NCBI GenBank assembly: GCA_030340625.1
Contig: JAOPHQ010001137.1
Location: 346,001 to 410,000 of the forward strand
Source of the DNA: Merluccius polli
Taxonomy: Eukaryota > Chordata > Actinopteri > Gadiformes > Merlucciidae
Length of the DNA stretch: 64,000 nucleotides
Direction of reading: 5' to 3'
Shown: positions 10,409 to 21,746 of the stretch, piece after piece
How the letters are laid out: each line of letters opens with the position of its first letter
Numbering within the stretch: the stretch's first letter is position 1
Position numbers and translations under genes: made by a program
The notes under the pieces: generated by a model
Database searches by the model: none
The model's input: only the letters and a program-made list of their open reading frames with translations
Told to the model about the DNA's origin: nothing

Positions 10409-12949
10409 TTGTTCATGGCCCACACTCACTTGCTCGGGGCACATCTGGGCATGGACAAAACCCGAGAGAGAGTCGTGGCCCGGTTTTATTGGCCGGGGGT
10501 TCGGAGGGATGTAGAGCGGTACTGCCAGGAGTGCGCCGAGTGCCAACGCGTAGCGCCACGGGGAGGGGAGCGAAGCCCGCTGATACCGATGCCAATCATA
10601 GAGACTCCATTCGAGCGCATCGCATTAGACATTGTGGGCCCCCTGCCCAAGACTAGTCGGGGACATCGTTACCTGCTAGTGATCCTTGACTACGCGACCC
10701 GATATCCTGAGGCCCTTCCCCTGCGCGCGGCGACCAGCAAGGCGGTAGCCCGAGAACTGACGCTGCTGTTCAGCCGAGTGGGGCTCCCGAAGGAGATCCT
10801 CACTGACCAAGGGTCCTGTTTTATGTCGCGGGTAATAAAAGAACTATTAAAAATCCTCCAGGTCGCGCAGCTTAGGACCTCAGTCTACCACCCGCAGACG
10901 GACGGGCTCGTCGAACGATTCAATAAAACAATAAAACAGATGCTAAAAAAATGCATCACGGAGGACGGGAAAAATTGGGACCAGCTCCTCCCCCACGTCC
11001 TCTTTGCCATTCGCGAGGTGCCCCAAGCTTCCACGGGGTTCTCGCCGTTTGAACTCCTTTATGGGAGGAGGCCCCGTGGAATCTTGGACCTGGCCAAAGA
11101 GGCGTGGGAGAGTCATCCGTCCCCCCACAGGACCACGATCGAACATGTGGAGCTAATCAGGGACAGAATGGCGAAAGTGTGGCCCATAGTCCGGGACCAC
11201 CTAACCCGCGCGCAACAGACCCAAGCGCGGTCTTATAATAAGGGGGCGCGGGTACGGACTTTTCAACCGGGCGACCAGGTCCTAGTGCTAGTACCGACAA
11301 GCGAGTGCAAATTCCTAGCCAAGTGGCAGGGCCCGTATGAGGTGGTGGAGGCCGTAGGTCCGGTAAATTACAGGGTGAGACAGCCGGGGAGGCGCAAGCC
11401 TACCCAGCTATACCACGTAAACATATTAAAACAATGGAGGGGTAGCGGCGACCCTCCAGTGCCACCGCCGATGGCCTTGATGGCCCGACCCCCGCTCCCT
11501 AACGTACCGATGGGGACCGACCTTAGCCCCGCCCAGAGACAGGAGGTGAACGAGCTGGTGCTCCAGAACCAGGACGTGTTCTCGGACACCCCGGGACGGA
11601 CCTCGGTGATAGCCCACGAGATTCGGACCCCGCCGGGGGTGACGGTCCGAATCCCGCCGTACCGAGTACCCGAGTCCCGACGCCACGCAATCAGGGCAGA
11701 AGTAGAGCGCATGTTAAACCTCGGGGTGATTGAGGAGTCGCGGAACGCATGGGCCAGCCCGGTCGTGCTGGTACCCAAACCGGACGGGACACTCCGGTTC
11801 TGTAATGACTTTCGCCGTCTGAATGCTGTGTCTGACTTTGACTCTTACCCCATGCCTAGAGTGGACGAGCTGATCGAGCGGCTGGGGCCGGCTCGGTACC
11901 TGTCCACGCTAGACCTGACCAAGGGGTACTGGCAGGTCCCCCTGACCCCGTCCTCCCGGGAGAAGACGGCCTTTGCGACACCGGGGGGCCTGTTTCAGTA
12001 CACCGTCCTGCCCTTCGGTGTCCACGGGGCCCCCGCTACTTTCCAGAGGATGATGGACCGGGTCCTAAGGCCGCACTGCGGCTACGCAGCAGCCTACATA
12101 GACGACATTATAGTCCACAGCGACAGCTGGGACGACCATATAGGGCACCTCAGAGCAGTGCTCAACGGTCTACGAGCAGCTGGACTCACCGCCAACCCGG
12201 CGAAATGCAGGTTGGGGAGGACCGAGACGGCATATCTGGGGTACCGGGTGGGGAGGGGGAACGTGCAGCCCCAGGAGGACAAAGTGGCCGCTATCCGGGA
12301 GTGGCCTCAACCACAAACCAAAAAGCAGGTGAGGTCGTTCTTGGGGCTGGTGGGATATTACCAACGGTTTATCCCAGGGTATGCCACGCTAGCCAGCCCC
12401 TTGAACGATCTCACCCGGAAGGCCCTCCCGGATAGGGTAGGTTGGTCGGAGGCAGCGAGCGGGGCTTTCGAGGTCTTACGGGGGGCCCTATGTGATGAGC
12501 CGTTACTCGTAACGCCTGATTTTAACCTCCCTTTTACCCTCCATACAGACGCATCGGACGTGGGACTAGGAGGGGTCCTATCCCAGAGCCGGAACGGGGA
12601 GGAGCATCCGGTGACTTACATCAGCCGGAAACTCCTCCCCCATGAAAAAAACTATAGCACCTTAGAAAAAGAGGCATTGGCCATCAAGTGGGCCATAAAT
12701 AAACTAACATACTACCTCCTAGGACACCAGTTCACCCTGGTGACGGACCACGCCCCGCTGAAATGGATGGCCACCGCCAAGGACACGAACGCCCGGGTCA
12801 CGAGGTGGTTCCTGTCCCTCCAGCCGTACTCCTTCACAGTGGAGCATAGGCCGGGACGGGACCACACCAACGCCGACGCCTTGTCCCGTCGGGATGCGTG
12901 CGGGGGCTGGGCCCCGCGCACGGAGGGGCATGAGCAAAGGGGGGGAGTG
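10409..12949 (+). CDS. Integrase-reverse transcriptase-RNase H polyprotein of element B
   Basis: One open frame from 10409 continues to 13216 inside the 3' LTR. Residue numbers count from 10409. Integrase has an HHCC finger (H7, H12, C42, C45), a DD35E core (D74, D133, E169) and a GPY module (308-310). RT follows, with LDLTKGYWQV (501-510) and the catalytic YIDD box (563-566). RNase H has D714 in TDASD, E755 and D780 in TDH, ending in NADALSRR. All catalytic residues are present, so the enzymes look functional. The true upstream start is in the Gag frame: this is Gag-Pol sequence rather than a separate gene. Integrase upstream of RT is the notable feature. Confidence 0.93.
12932..12949 (+). 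promoter_or_regulatory. Polypurine tract of element B
   Basis: The purine-rich stretch GAGCAAAGGGGGGGAG lies directly before the 3' LTR and would prime plus-strand DNA synthesis. Confidence 0.7.
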
Positions 12950-13322
12950 TGTGGCATCCCTACTCGGCCACGCCCCCTATTTGGGAGAGTGGAGGCCGGC
13001 ATATACCGTCGCCGGCCAATAGCCGGCGACAAATCCCGGTCTCCCGAGAGTCTTAATTGGCGCGATGAGGAACACCTGGGTCGGAGGCACCCAGGTGTTA
13101 AAAGGCGACCACCGACCGACAGGAAGAGGAGGAGAGTCGGATGGAAGACAGGACGACGACGAGGACGAGACGGAGAGGACGTGAGCCGCACGGCGGACAC
13201 CTTCCCCCGAGATTGAGCATTCCCCGTGTTTGAACCTAAATAAACCGCCGATTGAGGCTTTGGACCCTCTGTACTGTGTTGGTGTTTACCTTGAGCCTCC
13301 ACTGCCACCCCGAGTTGTTACA
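12950..13322 (+). repeat. 3' LTR of element B
   Basis: 373 bp, colinear with the 5' LTR and differing only at 13209. It is followed by the GTAC target duplication. AATAAA lies at 13239-13244. Confidence 0.95.
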
Positions 13323-14025
13323 GTACATAGTACAGCCATTAACAATATGGGCAACTGATTCGAGGTGATGGTCAGAGTCTGAGTGCATTATACTGTACAG
13401 TGTGGATGGTGGATTGCAGGGTACCATAATGCAAGGTTGTATCTGGTGGGTAACACCTGCAGTCTGGCTTTGACAGTGAAACAGAGGATGTCCTCCCCAA
13501 CAGCAGCATTTATAAACATGGAGTGTGAGACAGAGTGGTCGGCAAAGTGTAGGCATGCCAACTTTGCCTGCATTCTGAGTCCACTCCAGTGTTCTTTAGT
13601 GTCTGTTTGTTTTATGTTAAGAAGGAATCTCCTTGCTGTTGTGTTCTGTAGTGTGTGTTGTGCCTCGTTGTGGTATACAGTAGCCTCTGCTGTTACAGAT
13701 GGGTCTGTGACAACTGCATCAGATGCCTGTGGTGCTGTGTGTGAGTTGTGTTGTGTCCATTCCAGTTTGACTGTCATTCTGTTGCACAGATCATTTAGGT
13801 CTGGCCAGTCTGACCGGACTCCAAAGCCTGCAGCTTGTGTGTCCAGTTTCCCGCTGCTTTTCCTCCTAAAGCCTAGGAAGCTGTCCTGGCCTGGTTTGGC
13901 CAGAGGGACCTTCCTCTTCCTGAGGTCCAGCAGGAGGGAAGCTCTGGCTAGCTCTTTGACAGTGGCATCGCCGTTGTTGAGCATGCCGATGAGCTGTGTC
14001 AGCCTGAGTACTTATAAACGTCAGT
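13323..14025 (-). pseudogene. LINE remnant, RT C-terminal region (part 2)
   Basis: On the minus strand a largely open frame (13984-13388) carries motifs of fish non-LTR retrotransposon C-termini, such as VKARLQVLPTRYNLALWYP (about 13477-13421). Towards the left it reaches a Cys/His stretch ending NGCTMY exactly at the LTR-element boundary. The same frame resumes with KGLYTAHHDRIVD at 8186 on the far side, so the LTR element split this gene. The frame is broken by stops near 13330-13390. Confidence 0.75.
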
Positions 14026-14033
14026 GGTGTCAC

Positions 14034-15068
14034 CAGGCGCGTAGGAACCGGGGGGGACGGGGGGGACATGTCCCCCCCAATGTTGACACCCACTAGCCCC
14101 GCCCCCGCAAAACATATATAAATTATAATAATGTTTTTTTATTTTTTTTTATTTTTTTGTGCAAACAACCTCTGCAAAGTACACCGTTACAAACTATTCA
14201 TGCAAAGTATATTTTCCCGCGAAGTCACGACATCAACCCCTCCACACCCCCACACACACACACACACACACACATAGACATAGACACACACACTCACTGC
14301 TCTGGTGCACCGCCATCACCACCATCACCATCGCCGCCGCGAGCCGACAGAGAAGTGGGTCGGAACCGGGTCGGAGATAACATGGATGCCGGCGGAGACC
14401 GCGCGCTACGGAGTGGAGGCGCCGCGCGCGATTAGGACGCGTCGCGGACGGCAGCGGACCGCGACGCGGTAGTCTCCACTGAAAAAGCCCAGTCCCATCC
14501 CCAGTCCCAGTCTTAACCGGCGGAATCGCTCCCCCCCCCCACCCACACGGAGCGAGACATGAACCCGACCCTGCATTGAGGTAAGCACCGCGCGGCCGCC
14601 GCCGCCGCTTCTGCCGCCGCCGCTTCTGCCGCGGCGGGCGGCGTCCTCTTCTGCATCCATCCTCACTGTCTCCACCCGTCATCGTGTTGAGGGTGGAGGC
14701 GGCGGCTGGTCTATCGGCGTGAATGCATCGGGGCTTACATGCCTGTATTGGCCTATATGGGTTCGCTGTAGGCCCGTTTATTATGTATGTGTGTGTGACT
14801 GGGTGGGGGGGGGGGGGGGGTGATGGGTGATGGGTGGTGATGGGTGGATGGTGATGGTGGTGGATGGTTGGTGATAGGCTTGTATGAGCGTCGGGGTTTA
14901 GGACCGGGCGATGGCGGCTCCATCCACACGTTTCAGACATGGGTTACGTGTTCATTATGTGCAACTGTACGATCGCAAATATGCCCCCCCCCCCCCCCCC
15001 ACACACACACAAACAAAAATAAAAAAAAATCGGTCCCCCCCAATGTCTGAGTCCTTCCTACGCGCCTG
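14034..15068. mobile_element. CpG-rich non-autonomous hAT element, 1,035 bp
   Basis: The ends CAGGCGCGTAGGA and TCCTACGCGCCTG are perfect inverted repeats. An exact 8-bp duplication GGTGTCAC flanks them (14026-14033, 15069-15076), as expected for hAT. Just inside the left end is a run of G7-A-C-G7-A-C. The interior (about 14330-14720) is very rich in CpG and contains a splice-donor-like GAGGTAAGC at 14578-14586, then (CA)n, poly-G and ATGG/GGTGAT repeats. No transposase is visible. The interior may be the promoter and first exon of the autonomous parent. Confidence 0.88.
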
Positions 15069-15076
15069 GGTGTCAC

Positions 15077-15347
15077 TGACAGTGGACGGGGGGGAGGGAA
15101 ACATGCTATTATTTAGAATTATGTCAATAGCTTTAGACCTATGGTGCTGCCATAGGTATGACAGTTTGTCTCTGCTTACTGTCTTTTGGCGTTTGTGCCG
15201 TTCGTCTGCTGCCCCTCTGCTGAGGGATGGTTGAATGACGTCTCTCACCAAGATCAGCTGTTTCTCAATCCAGGAAGTGAGGGAAGCCGGTGTAAACTCC
15301 ATTAGATGTTTATCGCTCAAGGGACACTTTTTTAGAATCCGTGTCAC
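15077..15347 (-). pseudogene. LINE remnant (part 1, most 5' piece seen)
   Basis: An open minus-strand frame from 15347 runs leftwards to the hAT insertion at 15076. With one copy of the 8-bp duplication ignored, the frame runs on into the piece at 14025, ending soon after at a stop near 13992. I recognise no catalytic motif here. Its assignment to the LINE rests on position and frame continuity. Confidence 0.55.
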
Positions 15348-15666
15348 GTATTTCAGGAGTTGTAATCCAAACGCTTTCCCGTTGTTGTTTCGTGCGCGGA
15401 ATATTCCGTTTTAGAAGAAAACTCCAGTTAGGATGGATGCCACCTTACTCCACTTCGCTGGATCTCCGGAGCAGGCAAAGTAAGCTTTTTCTTGGAGTAA
15501 TTTGGTATCCAATGATTTCCTGAATTGTCTTTCATGACTCTCGAACATTGTCCATTCATGGCATTGAAGTTGCCGCTGTCAAGGAACAGACGAGGGGACC
15601 CAAATGCTGGACACAGGGAGACGGAGACGGAATAAAAGAAAAGGGTTTTATTCCGTAGACAGGCGA

Positions 15667-15960
15667 GTAGTCAGACAAGCAGGGATCAGGGGCCAGCGGG
15701 GTAGTCAGACAGGCGGGGATCAGGAACCAGCGGGGTAGTCAGACAGGCGGGGATCAGGAACCAGCGGGGTAGTCAGACAGGCAGGGGTCGGCAACAGGGG
15801 ACTGGAGCAGGCGGGTAGTCAGGCAGGCAGGGGTCGGCAACAGGGGGCTGGAACAGGCGGGTCGTCAGGCAGGCAGGGGTCGGCAACAGGGGGCTGGAAC
15901 AGGCGGATCGTCAGGCAGGCAAGGGTCGGCAACAGGATACTGGAACAGGCGGGTAGTCAG
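15667..15960. repeat. Compound minisatellite, 34-bp then 46-bp units
   Basis: Units starting GTAGTCAG occur at 15667, 15701, 15735 and 15769 (34-bp steps), then at 15815, 15861, 15907 and 15953 (46-bp steps). The 46-bp unit is the 34-bp type plus about 12 bp containing CTGGAACAGGCG. The flanks (15580-15660, 15961-16080) look like one older repeat of unknown class. Confidence 0.9.
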
Positions 15961-16731
15961 GCTGGGAATTACTAGTAGGTTAGGGAAACAACGAACTGGC
16001 GCCGGCCGCTTGACAATCCCCTGCTTAAATAGGGAACAAGGTGATTAGCAATTGGGAACAGGTGTGTGTGGGAAATTAACGGTTAGTAGCGACAAGCGTC
16101 CACTAGATGGAGGTGTTGGACCGTGTAGCAGGACGCGACGTGACAGCCGCACGTAGTTGTTAAAATCCACAGGTGAGTCTTCACCGCCCGATGATGGTTG
16201 CGGGACGGGGTCATGGGTTTGCGCCAGTTGTTTGTAGATGCGGCCACTGGCCACTGTTTAAAGGCCATCCTTCCTACTGCCTAGAGCCTACTGTGACGAG
16301 GCACATGTTTAGTAATAGTGTCCAAAGCATATCTTTCTCTGCTGCATTAATGATGGCAGTTAGAACGGGTAACACACACACACAATAATAATAAGTTCTA
16401 CTGACAAAAAAATCCAATTTTAACAGAAATGTAACATAATCAAATATGCCCTCTCTTTCTCTTTTCTTCTGTCTCTCTATAGACCTTACTCTCCCTCTCT
16501 TATATTGTCCATATAAGGCACAATTTGACTTGTAATAGAATGAAATTGTGTCTGCCATATTCAAACCCTGTGAGAGTCTATACATTGCCTAACCCTTTTC
16601 TTGGCCCCAGGGGTGCAACTACCCAGAGTCAGGGGGGTATGCAACAACAATTTTGGCGCCCCCCCCATAGTTATTACGGGTTGCGGGGGGGGGGGGGGGG
16701 GGGGGGGGGGGGGTGCTGCGCGATTGTTGAG

Positions 16732-16765
<34 letters not shown>

Positions 16766-17334
16766 GCTGCAAACTTGTGGTATTTGAAGGAAAACCTTTA
16801 TATGGGAGCATGGGGAAGGGCACAGCAATGTATATGGGCATTCTACTAACTTTACTGATTGTATATTAAAACAAGGTCAGATTCTTTTACACTTGCTGTA
16901 AGATACAGACAGAAAACTGTATTTTATAGATCAAAGCAGTTGGTTTCATTTAGAAATGGGTTAGGGCTAACCCTGAGCAAACACTGACGAATCAGTCAGC
17001 AGCACATAATGAAGCATTGTTATCTAGAAAATACACCAGCGATTCAGTTCAGCACAATGACTGTCAATAACTTGACTCCCCGCAAAAAAGGCTGAAACAT
17101 TCTCTCATGCAACTAGCCTGACATCTAGTGGACATCGAGCGTGGATGCGTTTTGCTTGACGTGTGCGTGTGTAAAAAAAAAAGTAAGCTAGACTTTAAAT
17201 TTCATTGTCATAAATTCCTCCCCTAACTTATAAATGTTAACAAAAACGCTTGAATGAAAATAACGAATGATGCTTCTTAATGTATTTAGGCTAGCTTCAA
17301 CCTACTATTCATATTTCATTTCAGCTGTTAAAAG
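15961..17334. other. Noncoding interval with two long poly-G tracts
   Basis: No gene is seen. A CAGGGGTGCAAC motif at 16608 resembles an hAT terminus, but no partner was found. Two G homopolymers of roughly 29 and 32 bases lie at 16685-16713 and 16733-16764, separated by about 20 bp. Confidence 0.6.
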
Positions 17335-18346
17335 TTTAAAAGTTCACTGTGTAGAATGTTGTGTCATCTAGTGGAACGGACTTGGCAGAAATTGAATACA
17401 ATATTCATAAGTATGTTTTCATTAGTGTAGAATGAGCCGTTTATATCTACATGGGGAGCGGGTCGCCTTCCACGGAGGCCACCAGTTGCACCGCCATGTT
17501 TCAGTAGCCCAGAATGGACAAACGTCTCTAGAGAAATAAAGCCTTTGCCGTTGCATATTGTTGTTGAGACTAAAATAGGTTCGTTCAACAACGTTTAGTA
17601 TCTGGAGTTCCCCCGCGTTGGATACGATTTACCATAATGTCCACCCAATCAAAATTGTCCAATCAAAACTTAAAATGACATTTATAGCAGCATTACTGTG
17701 GTGGTGTATTAGCTATATAATCTCAATAGCAATTAATGTAGTTTAAAAAGTGTGTATTTATTAAATTAAAAATATTGGATATTCAACAGATATTCACGCT
17801 CTGAATTAGCGAAGTAAGACGCAATCACCGGTATGAGTCCTGTGTCTAGCGGTGTGTACCTTCTGAGGAGACGGTTGGGCAGCAGCACTCCTCGAGCCAT
17901 CGTTTGGTCAATATTTCTACAGAATAGGCAAATTACAAAGTACCCTGCTCTAAAAAATAGTCTAACTAAAGTGCAATTAAACTGGATACGTCTCACGTTA
18001 CAAAATGTTCTGAATGGATATAACATAAAAATGGCTGTTTAGAAATGTAGCACTAGCTCTATAGCCGTAAAAAGCGTAAAAGAGTGCATGGCCAGTATAG
18101 CTCCAGTGTGAATGTATAAAATACAGGTGACTTTTGATATGTGTACATGGAAAATATCGCAGACTTCAACAAAAAAAAACAACGTGTATTTAACCGTGTA
18201 TTTAATTACAGGTAGACCTACTGGTATTTATTGCACCCCTAGTAGATACTGGCACCAGTTTGTTGCAACCTCACCGCTAGATGCCGCTAACTTTTACACA
18301 GTGTAAGGTAAGGTAAGGTAAGTTTTTTACACAGTGTACCTTTAAG
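17335..18346. mobile_element. Non-autonomous DNA element with imperfect terminal repeats
   Basis: The left end (AAAAGTTCACTGTGTA) and the right end (TACACAGTGTACCTTT) form imperfect inverted repeats. The left part contains a phrase common in fish repeats (GTCATCTAGTGGAACGG), and the right part has ACCGCTAGATGCCGC. About 17700-18050 appears to be a second repeat nested inside. The superfamily is not resolved because no clear target duplication was found. Confidence 0.6.
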
Positions 18347-18650
18347 GTTGAACGCCTACGGTAGCAACAACTGACTTAAACATTCAAAGATCCAATTCAA
18401 AATGAGATTTGTCATTACTCATTACAGTGCAGGCGGGTGTCCACACGGTAGCGCTAAAAGACAACCTAAATGGTCTAAATGGCGCAGTTGGAGATAACCT
18501 TACAAAAAAACATGCAAACTGTAATACATCAATAAAGGCAAGCTACATTAATTGAAGGATGAAGAACAGGTAGGCCTAGTTGGTAACCTACGCATTGTCA
18601 TTATTTCAACTCACTTATAAGTTTAGATTAAAAGTCTTTACTAATAGGCC

Positions 18651-18945
18651 TACGGCAACACTGCTTTTCGTCCTCATGTCATAATGTCATGGTTGTCGTC
18701 AATGTCATTATTTATTATCATTATTATTTATTATCATTATCATTATTATCATTATTATTATTATTATTATTATTATAAATCATGTGATCATAGTTATTGA
18801 GTGAGTAACACTGGAACACGGCACGGCAACACTGCTTTTCGTCCCCATCATGTCTTCTTAATGTCATGATTGTCGTCAGTGTAATTATAATATATTATCA
18901 TTATCATTATTATTATAAATCATTTGATCATAGTTATTGAGTGAG
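18651..18945. repeat. Tandem duplication with a 171-bp period
   Basis: A segment beginning CGGCAACACTGCTTTTCGTCC (18653) is repeated at 18824. Both copies carry an ATT/ATC trinucleotide run and end GATCATAGTTATTGAGTGAGT. The copies differ mainly in trinucleotide length. Confidence 0.85.
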
Positions 18946-20040
18946 TCTACTGTCGTCATTGACAACATTTTCACATTGTATCAAGAGACCAATTGATCCC
19001 GAGACAGCCCCTTGGATAAATCCTTTTGAACGGACCAACATCAAGGGCTTGTTATCCTTGAATTACCAATTTTCACCTTTACAAATGTCCAGTAGCGTAT
19101 ATTATATTATATTATTATATTATATAGTAGGTTTAGTAGTCATGAAATCGATCCTGCGTAAACAAGGTCCATGTGGCTTTTATATTTGTATTGCTTGACA
19201 TGTATTTGATTGTTTGCAATGGAACATTTTTTTGAAATGCACAATGGTTTTCAGTTGAATAAATTATGATAATTATTATATTATTATTATTGTCATCATT
19301 ATTATCAATTCATTGAATTGACCACACTTTGTATGTTGAGTTCCTAAAGTTTAGGTGTGCATAGATTTCACAATTTACCTCCCCTGCAATTGAAAAATGT
19401 GTTTGTCAACCGGCTTTACCCCTTAGATACACTTGACCGGACAAGATAAACAAGGTCTATGTCAAAGTATTTATCATTATTTATTCCTATTAAGATGATT
19501 TACCACAACATACAATGAAACACTTGCAGTTCAGGACACAACACAAATGGAGCCGTTTGTAGTGCCACTTTAAGGAGAGTTTTGCTGGTATGTGTGCAAC
19601 CCCTTTTCAAATTGTACAGGAACAATAAGGACACAATGACTTAAGGCCCCCTAACATGTACATAGTATTAGACTGTGTACAGTACACACCTGTCACAAAC
19701 TCACAGATGGAGAAACATTTTCAAGCTTGACGTCAATCTACGGCCAATCACCATCTATTTCCCTAAAGTTGCTTATGAGCTTAAGGCATGGCAACTCTTC
19801 ATCTGTCTGACTGATGCATGCTACTCTGGGGAGGAGTTAATCTGTGAATTTCGATCTAACAGAATTGATTTTAGGCCTAATCAATGTATTGGGATTGTAC
19901 AGTGTTTCTCTATCCTACTACATGTGCTACATGCGTTATATTTCTTCAGCTTGAAAGAGTTGGCCAAGTTTTTACTCTCTGTACCCAAGTGAAGAAAGAG
20001 TCCATGTAGATTACGGGTTGAGGGTTATTTTCTGTGCATA
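18946..20040. other. Noncoding interval
   Basis: No recognised gene. A 105-codon open stretch at 19675-19992 has no family I recognise. Short ATT/TAT repeats are present near 19100 and 19270. Confidence 0.5.
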
Positions 20041-20045
20041 TGTGC

Positions 20046-20064
20046 CTTTGTGTGTGTGCGTGTG

Positions 20065-20117
<53 letters not shown>

Positions 20118-20150
20118 GTGTGTGTGTGTGCGTGTGTTTGTGTGTGTATG
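20046..20150. repeat. (GT)n microsatellite
   Basis: About 100 bp of GT dinucleotides with scattered GC interruptions. Confidence 0.95.
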
Positions 20151-20778
20151 GTTGCTGGCTTGCGTGTGCTATTCCTGTATACACTGCAGACTGACTGAGT
20201 GAAAGCAGATGCTAGAAATTAGGAGAGCATGGAACTCAAAAGCCAGAAACAATAAATAACACAATATTCACAAATCGATTTTGAAATGTACACATTTACT
20301 GTGTAGATACATATTGCTGATACACAAGCTTTGATTTTTTTTGCATCCTCATTGCTAAAGTTGTGGCAATGGCTTTTTTCTATGGTTGCAACCAAAAGGA
20401 GTCAATACATGATCTCATGGGCCCTGGACTCAAACCATGAAACCGAACACTATGCTCTACTATCAGAACCAAACCAAACATGTTGATGATATCCCATTAT
20501 TATCTCAATATGTTCCATGTAAATGTGTGTTTATTGTGCATTTGACTCCAATGTCATAATGTATGTTTATGAGCCATTGAGCTGTCACAGCTGTACAGTG
20601 TGTAGAGAACATCCTGTCTGAGGAAGCCGCCCATAAGAGCCCTGAACAGGACAAGAACTGGAGCGAGGGGGAGATATCACAGAGAAAGTCTTTTGGGAGT
20701 AGAAGATTAAACTGTTTTCTTTGTACTTTAAACTGCTGCCTGTACTCCAGCCCCCACCCTACCCAAGAGTTTTCTAAC

Positions 20779-20781
20779 ACA

Positions 20782-20868
<87 letters not shown>
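20779..20868. repeat. (CA)n microsatellite
   Basis: About 90 bp of nearly uninterrupted CA repeats. Confidence 0.97.
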
Positions 20869-20869
<1 letters not shown>

Positions 20870-21475
20870 TTCTAGTAGTAACTGTTTCACTGTTGATGAA
20901 TTGAGCCACTTTTGCCTGCTGGGACATCTGTGCCGGAATGATCCGTCATTTAGCGGAGGATGGACCGAGCTTTATGGTACTATCAGAAAGATGAAGAGAC
21001 ATTGAGAAAAACAACAATATAAGATTTATGAAAACTCTAAAATAATGTCTCCAATATTTCCGCATCGTTGAGTTCCATTTTGGTGCTATTCAGTCGATAA
21101 GCACGCACACACACGTATACACACACACACGTATACACACACACACACTCTCTCTCTCTGTCTCTCTCTCTCTCCCTTCTCACTCTCTCTCGCTGTCTTG
21201 CTCTCTCGCTCTACCTTCACTTCTACTTCCCCTCTATCCTGGCCTCCATTCCCAGAACACAACCCCAAGTCAGCCCAAAAATCCAGGATCCCCCCTGTCA
21301 CCCGGCCCACAGTGACCCGCCTGGACATCCCTGATGCGTCGCCCTCTGTCCATCCACTCCTCCGGTCCGTCTGTCCGTCCGTCAGCCAGTGGTGGGGCCC
21401 AGCGCGGCCCACCAGACATGAGCCGCCAGCGGGCTGACTCTCCCCTTACAAGTGCCCCCCTCCCGGAGCAGAAAA

Positions 21476-21481
21476 ACAATA

Positions 21482-21533
<52 letters not shown>

Positions 21534-21535
21534 TT
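21476..21535. repeat. (AAT)n microsatellite
   Basis: About 60 bp of AAT trinucleotides between the two duplicated blocks. Confidence 0.95.
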
Positions 21536-21677
21536 AGTATTGTTTGTAATACATTGAGAAAAACAACATTATAAGATTTATGAAAACTCTCAAATAATGT
21601 CTCCAATATTTCTGCATTGTTGAGTTCCATTTTGGTGCTATTTGATCGAAAAGCACGCACACATGCATGCACACGCA

Positions 21678-21679
<2 letters not shown>

Positions 21680-21746
<67 letters not shown>
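21680..21746. repeat. (CA)n microsatellite
   Basis: Uninterrupted CA repeat inside the second duplicated block. Confidence 0.95.

Larger units (their letters stand above)
8187..13322 (+). mobile_element. Young Gmr1-like Ty3/Gypsy LTR retrotransposon (element B)
   Basis: This is a complete 5,136-bp element with 373-bp LTRs flanked by the 4-bp duplication GTAC (8183-8186, 13323-13326). The LTRs differ at one base (T at 8446, G at 13209), so insertion was recent. The order is Gag, protease, integrase, reverse transcriptase, RNase H, the Gmr1-like arrangement. No env is present. It is much richer in G+C than the surrounding DNA. Only two reading-frame breaks are seen, both at runs of G. It lies inside an older LINE on the opposite strand. 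Confidence 0.95.

Noticed and set aside
8598..10425. Minus-strand open frames across the young retrotransposon
   Set aside because: High G+C keeps all frames open; no domain is present, while the plus strand carries all motifs.
13383..14096. 237-codon plus-strand open frame
   Set aside because: It is antisense to the LINE remnant and runs into the hAT terminus; no domain recognised.
16608..16640. hAT terminus (CAGGGGTGCAAC)
   Set aside because: No inverted partner or 8-bp duplication could be found, so no element is called.
19675..19992. 105-codon open frame
   Set aside because: No recognisable family or codon pattern; kept only as a note on the interval.
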